A stretch of DNA of 15,834 bases from Candidatus Krumholzibacteriia bacterium (GCA_016744275.1 JADGEP010000038.1:1-15834); one strand, 5' to 3'; shown: positions 7,995-14,628, counted from the first letter of the stretch. The notes: generated by a model from the sequence alone, not told the origin. Program-made: numbers and translations.

Positions 7995-10900
7995 GAACCA
8001 TCGCCCAGGAGCCTGAAGAAGGCCCAGTACGCTGGATGCTTCCAGATGGCTCGCACGTCTTGCCGAGCCATCTGGAGCGCCGTTGCCTTGCTGGCGCCGT
8101 TTTGCCAATGCGCGTAGAACCTTTCGGCCATATGGCGCGCCGCCGCGTCGTCCACCCACTGGGTGGATGCGATGACCGAACGCGCACCGGCCTCTAAGAA
8201 GGCACTGGTAAAATCACCGGTATTGCCATTGGGTCCGCCAGGGGACAAGCCGGCCTGGCAACTCGAGAGATAGACCAACTCCGCCCGCAAAGACAGGCCT
8301 CGGATGGCGACCATGGTCACTGGAGTTGACGTGGTTTGGCCGTCGCTGGATTGGCCGGCCAACCGGATGGTTGAGCGGAGGGCCGCCCCTTGGTGCACTT
8401 CGGCATGGGTGGCCAGATGGATCACATCGTATTCTTGCAGGCCGGACTCAAGCATCGTATTCCAGTTGGCCTCCTCACCCAGAGCCAAACCGGCCCCGGC
8501 CCCGTTCCAGGTATCGTGGATCTGGCGGGCCTCGGCTTCGGCCTGACGCAATTCTGGCAGGCCATCACCGGCCCCCTCCGAAGGCTGGTTGCAGCCAATG
8601 GCCATCAGGCGCAGCGCACCAGGGGGCGCTGGTTGGGCCTGCCCAATGGAAATTTGTTCGGCGTAGGCTTCTCGCAGGGCCCCCCAGTCCAAGAACGCCT
8701 TTCCGGTGGCCGGGGCAGGAAGCGCCGCCCACGGCACTTGGCGCAGGATCCCGTCCAGCACCAGGGTTAAGGGCGTACCGCTGCGCCACCGGCTCGAAAG
8801 GTCGCCGCATAAGGCCCGTGTCAAGTCTCGCAACCGGGCATCATCTGTCGGGCGTTCGGGATGGCTCAAGTCAACCAGCAGGGGGCGAATCATTTCGTGC
8901 AGTTTGTTGCGGCTCGGCAGTGAGCGCCAGGAGATATGGCCATCGTGGATCCACCAGGACCAGGAGGACTCCTCACCCAGGAAAAAAATCAATGCAGTCT
9001 CATCAGCGAGGGTATTGCCAAGGCCTGGGTACACCAGTTCCAGGGTGGTGGCGGCCATTTTTTCACTTGAGGCGAGATTGCCGTCGACGGTGTTCGCTAC
9101 CAGCGCCTCGCGAGTGCCGCGCTCAATGTCGGTCCGAAAGATTTGTAGGTCAGCGAACTGGACCAGCTGTCCCGAATTTTCAAGAGCATTGAGGACGCCC
9201 TCCAGCTCATCTGCGGCAGCTTGATGCTGTCCCAGTTTGCTCAACGATCGCCCTCTGGCCAAACGGAATCTCAATACCAGGTCGGCGGGCGAGTTGGGGT
9301 TGAGGCGAACCAACCCTTCATCATAGAACGCCAGAGCCTGGCTGTGCTCACCCAGTTTGGCATGGGTCAGCCCCAGCAAGAGGCGGCTGGTCAGGCTGGT
9401 GCGGTAGGCGTGGCCGAAGGATTCGCTTTCGGTGAGTGGCTGGAACATGGCCTGAGCCGTCTCGAAGTGATTGCCATCGAGGTAAAGCTGTCCCAATTGA
9501 AATCTGCTGCGGGCCTGTTGCTGGGGGTCACTTCCTTGCAGCGACAGATCAAAACAAGCAGTAAATGCAATTTCAGCTTTGCGCCAATCGCCCCGGCGTC
9601 GGGCCAATTCTCCGGTTTGAGCTTCCAGAGTCCAGCGACGGCCTTCTCCACCAACGGCGTCGATTGATGTCCGCGCTCTTGCAAGAGCCTCGGCCGCCAA
9701 GCGGGTTTCTCCCTGTTCAGCAAGCAACCGGGCGGAAAGAATCTCGAATTCTGCCAGGAAGTTGTTGCTCAGGGTCCGGGCAGGCAATGATTCTTTCACT
9801 TTGTCGACTTCAGCCAGCCATTCATAGGCGAGGTCAGGTCGGCCCATCTCCAGGGCCGAAGGCACGAGCTCCAATAGCAGGTAGGCTTTGGTAGTTCGTG
9901 TGCCGGTGAGATCGTTCAATTCGGACGCCGCCATAAGCAGTGATTCGGCCACGGCATAACTGCCCACTTGGCAATAGTAGCTGGCCATCAACTCAGTCAT
10001 TTTGGCCTGGTTACTCTGAACGCGCGATTCGGTGACAATTGTTTGAGCTCTCTTGAGATAGGCAAAGGTGGAGTCGAGCTGACCGGTCATTCGAAAACCA
10101 TGGGCAATGCTGGCCAGAGACCGCGGAATATTGTTTACGTCCTCAAGCTTCTGGGCCACGCTCAGATTGCGCCGATCATAGTCCATGGCCCGTTCGTAGT
10201 CCCCGATCTCACTGGCAATATGAGCGGCCTGGTCGAGACTGTTCTGAACCGCCCACAAGATGCCCAGGTCTTCTCCCTGATCGGCATACTGCTCCAAAAG
10301 AATGAGAGATGGTTCGTACTCGCCGCGCTGAAAAAGAATGCGGGCCAGCCGGATGCGCGCATTCAGGTATTCTCTTTGTTCGTCAACCAAGCGGGCGTGG
10401 GCGGCCGACAGCGTAGCGGTATGCAAGGCATCGTCAAGTTTGTCGGCGGCCATCAGTCGTCCAGTGATGTAGTACCAAAAGATGTTTTCCAGAGCGTGGC
10501 CGCCAACCTGCCGGGCTTCGGGAATGGCCTCGATCAGGCGTTCGATGGCGGGCATCAGGCGTCCTTGCGAACTCTCGGTGAGGGACAATCTGAGCACCAG
10601 AAACATGCGGTTCAGATCGGTCATTTCATGTTGCAGGCCTTCGGCCTTGTTGTACCAATAGCCGCGATCCGTACGTTTGGGTGTGGTATACCCGAATACG
10701 TAGCATCCGAGGGCAGTTGTGGTGTCCGACAGGGCGGGGCGAGCCATCATTTTTTCAAAGTCTTCATTGCGGTCGAGCATCCGGTTGTAGCCAAATGCCA
10801 GAGCCATCCACAATGCGTTTTCAGGCTCGGTTTCCCACAGGGCGTACAGTTCATCGCCCGCGGCGGAGCGGCTTTCGGGGAAGCGCAAGGCGACCCGCAA

Positions 10901-11122
10901 CCGGCGGTAGGTTTCGAATGTACGGATCGATGGTCGGTCGGGGTCGGGTTGGCTCAAGGTGGCGATGCTGGCTTGCAAAGCCGGTTCCAGATTGGAGGAA
11001 ACCGCCACGTTGCTCACGTCGTATATTCCGTCGTGCCAGGTGGCCTCTTGGCGATCACAAGCCGCAATGGTCAGGCTGCAAGTGATGGCGATGAGAATAT
11101 AGGCAGAGTAGCGATGTAACAT
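7991..11122 (-). CDS. TPR-CHAT caspase-like protease, lipoprotein
   Basis: The 1043-residue product is on the minus strand; AAGGA lies about nine bases before the ATG. The N-terminus is a lipoprotein signal (core YILIAITCSLTIAA, lipidated Cys22). Asp at +2 would keep a lipoprotein in the inner membrane by the E. coli Lol rule. Residues ~130-690 form a long helical array of TPR-like repeats, e.g. ALAFYDEGLVRLNPNSPADL and LGQLYLDGNHFETAQAMF. Residues ~710-1043 are a CHAT domain: VLDGILRQVPWAALP, then VIHLATHA with catalytic His906, VYLSSCQAG with catalytic Cys955, and the end AYWAFFRLLGDG. Both members of the clan CD dyad are intact, so an active cysteine protease is expected. The TPR array probably binds the substrate or regulator. 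It is divergent from a sigma/anti-sigma pair, which suggests a regulatory link (inference). The stop overlaps the neighbour's by four bases. Long frames on the opposite strand inside it are shadows. Confidence 0.9.
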   Translation of the reverse strand: MLHRYSAYILIAITCSLTIAACDRQEATWHDGIYDVSNVAVSSNLEPALQASIATLSQPDPDRPSIRTFETYRRLRVALRFPESRSAAGDELYALWETEPENALWMALAFGYNRMLDRNEDFEKMMARPALSDTTTALGCYVFGYTTPKRTDRGYWYNKAEGLQHEMTDLNRMFLVLRLSLTESSQGRLMPAIERLIEAIPEARQVGGHALENIFWYYITGRLMAADKLDDALHTATLSAAHARLVDEQREYLNARIRLARILFQRGEYEPSLILLEQYADQGEDLGILWAVQNSLDQAAHIASEIGDYERAMDYDRRNLSVAQKLEDVNNIPRSLASIAHGFRMTGQLDSTFAYLKRAQTIVTESRVQSNQAKMTELMASYYCQVGSYAVAESLLMAASELNDLTGTRTTKAYLLLELVPSALEMGRPDLAYEWLAEVDKVKESLPARTLSNNFLAEFEILSARLLAEQGETRLAAEALARARTSIDAVGGEGRRWTLEAQTGELARRRGDWRKAEIAFTACFDLSLQGSDPQQQARSRFQLGQLYLDGNHFETAQAMFQPLTESESFGHAYRTSLTSRLLLGLTHAKLGEHSQALAFYDEGLVRLNPNSPADLVLRFRLARGRSLSKLGQHQAAADELEGVLNALENSGQLVQFADLQIFRTDIERGTREALVANTVDGNLASSEKMAATTLELVYPGLGNTLADETALIFFLGEESSWSWWIHDGHISWRSLPSRNKLHEMIRPLLVDLSHPERPTDDARLRDLTRALCGDLSSRWRSGTPLTLVLDGILRQVPWAALPAPATGKAFLDWGALREAYAEQISIGQAQPAPPGALRLMAIGCNQPSEGAGDGLPELRQAEAEARQIHDTWNGAGAGLALGEEANWNTMLESGLQEYDVIHLATHAEVHQGAALRSTIRLAGQSSDGQTTSTPVTMVAIRGLSLRAELVYLSSCQAGLSPGGPNGNTGDFTSAFLEAGARSVIASTQWVDDAAARHMAERFYAHWQNGASKATALQMARQDVRAIWKHPAYWAFFRLLGDGS

Positions 11123-11164
11123 GTACGGTATTCCTTAACCGGCGCAGACAAAAGAGGTTGCAAG

Positions 11165-11193
11165 TGGACACCCGCATAGAATCACTTTATCGT
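11165..11193 (+). promoter_or_regulatory. Candidate sigma70-type promoter for the ECF sigma gene
   Basis: TGGACA (11165-11170) and TATCGT (11188-11193) are separated by 17 bases, matching the -35 box at five and the -10 box at four of six positions. A start near 11200 would give a ~45-base leader before the ATG at 11246. It is weak; an ECF-type promoter is not excluded. Confidence 0.3.
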
Positions 11194-11245
11194 CAACAGA
11201 CGCAAGCGGAATGCTTACGATCTCGAACCCAATGTACGGAAAAAT

Positions 11246-11911
11246 ATGTGCGCTGACTTGTCTCAATTTCCACCCGCTCCTCCACCTGATGCGGAAACAG
11301 GTCCGCTCATCAACGCTTTTCTGGCTTCAGAGCCGGAAGCCGGCGAGCAGCTGTTTGCCATCCTGGCCCACCATGCGACGGTCACGGCCCGGCATTTTTT
11401 AAATTCGAGCGGACCCGAAGTCGACGATATTGTTCAGGACACGGCCGTGGCGGTCCTGGAGTGGCTCCGGCGCCGAGAAGAATTTGAAGGCAATCTTATC
11501 AGTTTTACGATCACCGTCGCGCGCAATCGGTGCCGAAACTACGTGAATTGGTGCCGGCGCCACCAGGCAGACGATACCGACGAGTTGGCGGAGTATCTTG
11601 CTGATCCCACCCGCGGTCCCTTGGATAATCTGTTGGCGGAGGAAAAAGACAGCCTCTTCCAGGAAGCCCTTGATGCCATGGATCTGGGATGTCGCAACCT
11701 GTTGCATTCCTTGTATTTAAGGGGTGAAAGCATGGAGTCTGTTCGGCATCGGGAAGGCCTGAAATCGGTGCAGAGTGTTTACCATCGCCGGGCCGTTTGT
11801 CTAAAAAAAGCCGAATTGTTTTTGAAAAAGCGACTGTTCGGTTGTTCCTCTGATGGCGACACCGATGAATCGCCAACGAATGAAAATCGATTTGGGAGAA
11901 ATCATGACTGA
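11246..11911 (+). CDS. ECF-type RNA polymerase sigma factor
   Basis: The 221-residue product has region 2 at about 33-105: a helix with PEVDDIVQDTAVAVLEWL, the DDIVQD core-binding motif, and FTITVARNRCRNYV for the -10-recognition helix. A linker follows. Region 4 at about 133-197 reads ALDAMDLGCRNLLHSLYLRG, ESMESVRHREGLKSVQSVYH and RRAVCLKKAELFL. No region 3 is present, as expected for ECF factors. The acidic tail past 198 is longer than usual. It would direct RNA polymerase to a dedicated promoter set when released. The ribosome site is weak (GGA five bases before ATG). The end overlaps the next gene by eight bases, and that gene encodes its likely anti-sigma factor. It is divergent from the TPR-CHAT gene, with 123 bases between starts. 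I cannot assign an ECF group. Confidence 0.85.
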   Translation: MCADLSQFPPAPPPDAETGPLINAFLASEPEAGEQLFAILAHHATVTARHFLNSSGPEVDDIVQDTAVAVLEWLRRREEFEGNLISFTITVARNRCRNYVNWCRRHQADDTDELAEYLADPTRGPLDNLLAEEKDSLFQEALDAMDLGCRNLLHSLYLRGESMESVRHREGLKSVQSVYHRRAVCLKKAELFLKKRLFGCSSDGDTDESPTNENRFGRNHD

Positions 11912-12662
11912 GAATACCAATCCAAACGGAGATGGATTCGCGTGCGTGGACCCGGAGTGGGGGGAACAGCTCTGGCGATTCGAGGAACCGAATCTCGAAA
12001 CTCGAGTCCGCAAGGGTCTCGAAGATCATCTGTTCATCTGTGATGCTTGCCAATTGACCCGCGCGTCGGAGGTGGCCTTGGGTGCTGCCATAAAATCTGG
12101 AAGGGTTCAGGCGATTCCAGCGGCACCGACCCGACTGCGGCCCGTGCCATGGTTGCAATGGGGTGGAGTTGCTGCCATGGCGGCCTCGTTGGCGCTGATG
12201 GTTATCCTGCCACCAACAGGTCGTCAGGTGGGAGGAATGCGACGCGGCGATAGCCCAGTGCCCCATTTTCAACGCCCGGTGGAGGGCGAAGTCTTGCGCA
12301 CTGGAGCGCCTGAACTGACGTGGTCGGCGATACCCGGTGCTTCATCTTACCAGGTGCAGATCAGTGAAGTGGGCGGGCCGTATCAGTGGTCAACGGCGAC
12401 CGACGATCCCATGGCCCAGATACCAGCCGATCAGCCCTTGCCCGAGGATGGCATTTTCAGAGGGGTGGTGCAGCCGGTGCCTGCGGACCTCGTTGGCATT
12501 GCTGATGTATCGGTGGCTTTCAGCAGGGCTGGTTGGCGGGAGTTTGCCGTTTATCGCGCGGGGGCAACGCCTGTCTGGCTACGGCTGTTGGGCTTGCTGG
12601 GGTTGACAGGGCTGGTCATGGGGCTGGGATTGCAGCGTCGCCAAAACGCAATCAGGGGCTGA
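11904..12662 (+). CDS. Membrane anti-sigma factor with zinc-binding-type motif and periplasmic domain
   Basis: I start this at ATG 11904, giving 252 residues, because GGGAG (about 11894-11898) precedes it and it overlaps the sigma gene's TGA by eight bases. The open frame extends upstream to 11853, but only through sigma coding sequence. Residues 42-49, HLFICDAC, give the HxxxCxxC pattern of zinc-associated anti-sigma (ZAS) domains. A membrane helix at about 83-103 (WLQWGGVAAMAASLALMVILP) follows. Residues ~120-220 look like an Ig/FnIII domain (TGAPELTWSAIPGASSYQVQ). A second helix lies at about 223-243, and the tail is basic (QRRQ). The predicted topology is cytosolic ZAS domain, periplasmic sensory domain and cytosolic tip. 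By family it would hold the sigma factor at the membrane until a signal or proteolysis frees it. The periplasmic domain would be reachable by the neighbouring CHAT lipoprotein (inference). Confidence 0.8.
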   Translation: MTENTNPNGDGFACVDPEWGEQLWRFEEPNLETRVRKGLEDHLFICDACQLTRASEVALGAAIKSGRVQAIPAAPTRLRPVPWLQWGGVAAMAASLALMVILPPTGRQVGGMRRGDSPVPHFQRPVEGEVLRTGAPELTWSAIPGASSYQVQISEVGGPYQWSTATDDPMAQIPADQPLPEDGIFRGVVQPVPADLVGIADVSVAFSRAGWREFAVYRAGATPVWLRLLGLLGLTGLVMGLGLQRRQNAIRG

Positions 12663-12674
12663 CAAAGCCCCTGA
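12652..12674. terminator. Perfect hairpin over the anti-sigma stop codon, possible shared terminator
   Basis: TCAGGGGCT (12652-12660) pairs perfectly with AGCCCCTGA (12666-12674) around a five-base loop. The stem includes part of the TGA stop at 12660-12662. It sits between convergent genes. On the minus strand it is followed by ATTGCGTTTT, and on the plus strand by a G/T mix, so the T-tract is poor in both directions. It may be a bidirectional terminator or a 3'-end stabiliser. Confidence 0.5.
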
Positions 12675-12726
12675 GTGGTTGTGGTTCAGAACGGGGAAGT
12701 TGCCGTGCAGAATTGGGCCCAGCCAC

Positions 12727-13152
12727 TTAGAGTGACCCACCCCGCTGATTCATCTGTTCCCTGTTTTCATGAGCTTCCTGGGCCTCGATGGAAAGCGAGG
12801 CGGTCGGCCGCGCTTCGAGCCGCGCCAATCCGATGGGATTGCCAGTGTCGGCACAGAAACCATAGGTGCCGTTCTTAAGGCGCTCGAGGGCCTCGTCGAT
12901 CTTGGCGATCAGTTTGCGGTCTCGATCGCGGGAGCGCAGGGCCAGGGAGCGGTCAGCTTCGTCACTGGCCATGTCTGCGTAGTCAGCGGCCTTTTTCTCG
13001 GACTGGCCCAACTGCTCAAGTGTTGCTTCAAAATCACTCATCAGTTCTTCACGCCAAGCCAGCAGTTTCTGACGGAAATATTCCTGCTGCTTTTTATTCA
13101 TGAACGGCTCATCGGCCGAGGGGCTATAGTTCTTGGGCAATTTTGTACTCAT
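12727..13152 (-). CDS. dksA: DksA/TraR-family transcription factor, zinc-ligand-poor type
   Basis: The 141-residue product starts at ATG (complement of 13150-13152), preceded by GAGAGGTG (complement of 13158-13165). The frame is open further upstream but has no better start. The N-terminal part is a coiled coil (residues ~18-90). It contains DYADMA (57-62), which matches the DxxDxA tip that DksA inserts into the RNA polymerase secondary channel, followed by RSRDRDRKLIAKIDEALERL. The globular end has YGFC, ADTGNPIG and LEARPTASLSIEAQEAHE. E. coli DksA has four zinc cysteines here. Only Cys100 remains; the others are Thr103, Ser121 and Ala124. Zinc-independent paralogues in alphaproteobacteria and Pseudomonas DksA2 show similar replacements. 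It should act with ppGpp on rRNA and amino-acid promoters. It probably has its own promoter. Confidence 0.9.
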   Translation of the reverse strand: MSTKLPKNYSPSADEPFMNKKQQEYFRQKLLAWREELMSDFEATLEQLGQSEKKAADYADMASDEADRSLALRSRDRDRKLIAKIDEALERLKNGTYGFCADTGNPIGLARLEARPTASLSIEAQEAHENREQMNQRGGSL

Positions 13153-13211
13153 GCTGACACCTCTCAGAAAATGGGGGTCCGAACCCGCCGTTGCGGGAAT
13201 GGAGTCGGCGC

Positions 13212-13241
13212 AATATACAAGCAGAAGGCTGCTAGCGCCAA
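13212..13241 (-). promoter_or_regulatory. Candidate promoter of the dksA-like gene
   Basis: On the minus strand, TTGGCG (complement of 13236-13241) and TATATT (complement of 13212-13217) lie 18 bases apart, four and five of six consensus matches. This would start the transcript about 53 bases before the ATG and downstream of the terminator at 13305-13341, giving the gene its own transcript. Confidence 0.45.
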
Positions 13242-13304
13242 TGGGAACGGTATCTGCGTCGGAAATGGGGTTGATTGGCGTTGGGGGCCTTCGGCGGCGG
13301 GTGT

Positions 13305-13341
13305 AAAAAAACACCCCCAGAACCATCTACCGGGGGTGTTT
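13305..13341 (-). terminator. Strong intrinsic terminator of the candidate small RNA
   Basis: Read on the minus strand, AAACACCCCC (13341-13332) pairs with GGGGGTGTTT (13318-13309), ten perfect pairs with a 13-base loop. The T-run covers 13311-13305, seven T. This is a textbook terminator for leftward transcription; the plus strand has no T-tract. A competing stem GGGTGT/ACACCC (13299-13304 with 13311-13316) uses the same arm. Confidence 0.85.
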
Positions 13342-13512
13342 CTGCCTAGGCAAAGTAGCTCTCCAATGGGGCGACCCCAGGTTCGCCGCCCCGAGGCGAC
13401 AAATGGGAGAGAGGGATCGCATATTGGCTCCGCCAGGCGATTGGACAGGAGGTGCGATTTGTTGGTGCTGCCCACCCCTGCGAGAACGGGCAGCACCCCA
13501 AACCTCATCAAG

Positions 13513-13541
13513 ACATTAGCGCATCATTAATGACTTAATGT
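13513..13541. promoter_or_regulatory. Candidate operator: nested CATTA/TAATG palindromes
   Basis: ACATTA (13513-13518) and TAATGT (13536-13541) are inverted arms, and between them TCATTAATGA (13524-13533) is a ten-base palindrome. Two CATTA half-sites are 11 bases apart, one helical turn. The cluster sits at the predicted start of the small RNA, just upstream of the regulator gene, as expected of an operator for the GntR-type protein. It could equally be the RNA's 5' stem. Confidence 0.4.
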
Positions 13542-13548
13542 TGTGAGC

Positions 13549-13577
13549 ATTATATAATCTCGACAAAACGCCGTCAA
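13549..13577 (-). promoter_or_regulatory. Near-consensus sigma70 promoter driving the small RNA
   Basis: On the minus strand, TTGACG (complement of 13572-13577) and TATAAT (complement of 13549-13554) are separated by exactly 17 bases. That is five of six at -35 and six of six at -10 with ideal spacing, the best promoter in the window. The expected start is about 13542. Confidence 0.75.
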
Positions 13578-13588
13578 GGGCTTAGAAT
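13560..13588 (+). promoter_or_regulatory. Promoter of the GntR-type regulator operon, interlocked with the small RNA promoter
   Basis: TCGACA (13560-13565) and TAGAAT (13583-13588) are 17 bases apart, each five of six to consensus. The start would be near 13595, about 60 bases before the GTG. Its -35 box and spacer overlap the leftward promoter at 13549-13577, so both cannot be occupied together. Confidence 0.55.
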
Positions 13589-13656
13589 GATTTTTTATAC
13601 GATGCTTTGCTCGGTGCTTGGCAAAACCTTGAACAACAATGAATTAAGGATGTTAC

Positions 13657-14628
13657 GTGACAATCGGCCGGCCAAAAAGTGATGATTCTCCGCAGAAATA
13701 CAAAGAATCGTTCCGTCTTTACCAACTCAGCGAGCCGGGAAATGGGCAGACCGTGACGGCCATTGATGAGCTCACGGCCTACCTGGAGTGGGCGATTGCC
13801 CAACAAGCGAGTGGATTTGGCGAAGGGGATATCATCAACGTGAGTGCTCTGGCCAAGGGTGTGGAGAAATCGCGCAATACGGCGGGCAAATCGGTTGAGG
13901 CCCTGGTAGCCAAGGGCATGCTCGTGCAGAACAAACCCAAATCGCCGTACCAGATCGTTTCACAGATTCCCATTTTCAAGGACACCGGCGTGGTGGCTGA
14001 TGAGCAGATATCACTGACGATGAAATTTGACGCACCTTCGCATATCAGCCGGGTTGGGACCTGCGATTTGGAATCCAGCTCTGATTCGGCAACCATCGGC
14101 GGCTTTCTGGGCCAGGAATTGAGGGCCAGCCACGACGAACTGGTGCACGAAGCGGCTGACAAGTATTGGAATCGCGGGCGCTTCCAATTTTACCTGCGCC
14201 TGCGCACCGCTGAGGTGTCCGGCAAGGCGACAGCCACGCTTCTGGAGATCACCTATTTGCATTTGTCGCCAGAAGCCGAAGGCATCTTCGCGCGTGGGGT
14301 CGGCAGCCTGCGTGACCATCACGTGACCCAGATCAGTCTCTATCCCCTGTTGCAGGAGTGCGGCCTGACGGGCTTCCGTTCCGGGCGCTCCCACGCAACG
14401 GTTGCGCCGACGCCGCCCTTGTTGCTGAACGAGTTGAATAAGTCGGTGGATATATCCGGCATCGATTTGAGCCCCTTTCAGAACGACCGGCCGTTGTTGA
14501 AATGGACCTATGGCATTTTCCATCCGGAGACCAATCCCATGATCACCTTTTCGGTGTGTTTCGTGAACGCCGACTTGTTGAGCATCTTCATCCGCAACCT
14601 GGATGTGGAACTTGGTGGGTCGCAGTGA
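13657..14628 (+). CDS. GntR/HutC-type transcriptional regulator with UTRA-like ligand domain
   Basis: The 323-residue product starts at GTG 13657; TAAGGA (13645-13650) precedes it by six bases, and an in-frame stop at 13645-13647 rules out anything longer. Residues ~35-105 form a winged helix: AIDELTAYLEWAIAQQ, then INVSALAKGVEKSRNTAGKS as helix-turn-helix, and EALVAKGMLVQNKPKSPYQI as final helix and wing. This is the GntR layout. Residues ~165-320 follow the UTRA pattern of the HutC subfamily: FQFYLRLRTAEVSG, ATATLLEITYLHLSP, ISLYPLLQECG, then LLKWTYGIFHPETNPMITFS and ADLLSIFIR. Such domains bind small effectors, often sugars, amino acids or phosphonate-type compounds; the effector here is unknown. 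Its TGA overlaps the GTG of the sulfatase-like gene by four bases, so the regulator probably controls that gene and, through the shared promoter region, itself and the small RNA. Confidence 0.75.
   Translation: MTIGRPKSDDSPQKYKESFRLYQLSEPGNGQTVTAIDELTAYLEWAIAQQASGFGEGDIINVSALAKGVEKSRNTAGKSVEALVAKGMLVQNKPKSPYQIVSQIPIFKDTGVVADEQISLTMKFDAPSHISRVGTCDLESSSDSATIGGFLGQELRASHDELVHEAADKYWNRGRFQFYLRLRTAEVSGKATATLLEITYLHLSPEAEGIFARGVGSLRDHHVTQISLYPLLQECGLTGFRSGRSHATVAPTPPLLLNELNKSVDISGIDLSPFQNDRPLLKWTYGIFHPETNPMITFSVCFVNADLLSIFIRNLDVELGGSQ

Larger units (their letters stand above)
13305..13542 (-). ncRNA. Candidate structured small RNA (~238 nt), unrecognised family
   Basis: The element lies between a near-perfect sigma70 promoter and a strong terminator, both on the minus strand, in DNA without a convincing gene. 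Four stems can be drawn in order. A 5' A/T stem pairs 13536-13541 with 13513-13518. A ten-pair stem GGTGCTGCCC/GGGCAGCACC pairs 13488-13497 with 13464-13473 around a 14-base loop. A six-pair stem ATCGCA/TGCGAT closes 13453-13458 with 13416-13421. A nested stem has CTCTCC/GGAGAG (13406-13411 with 13359-13364) enclosing GGGGCG/CGCCCC (13387-13392 with 13368-13373). The terminator follows. The multi-hairpin layout does not match 6S RNA, SRP RNA, a tRNA or a riboswitch I know. It is either a trans-acting small RNA or, if the terminator is conditional, a leader for the dksA-like gene 150 bases downstream. Confidence 0.65.

Noticed and set aside
9968..11119. 383-codon plus-strand frame opposite the TPR-CHAT gene, and other long plus-strand frames across 8304-9894
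   Set aside because: They lie fully inside the well-supported CHAT gene, have no domain-like composition and no ribosome site of note; typical shadows in GC-rich DNA.
11121..11239. ATGTACGG repeated at 11121-11128 and 11232-11239, near both divergent starts
   Set aside because: Eight bases is short, and the copies lie differently relative to each gene, so a shared operator is not supported.
13164..13511. 115-codon minus-strand frame (TTG start) covering the small-RNA region
   Set aside because: It reads straight through a strong terminator and the next promoter, has no good ribosome site and its translation is not protein-like.
13305..13542. 6S RNA or SRP RNA identity for the small RNA
   Set aside because: No single long rod with central bubble (6S) and no GGAAGGAAGC-type apical motif (SRP) could be found.
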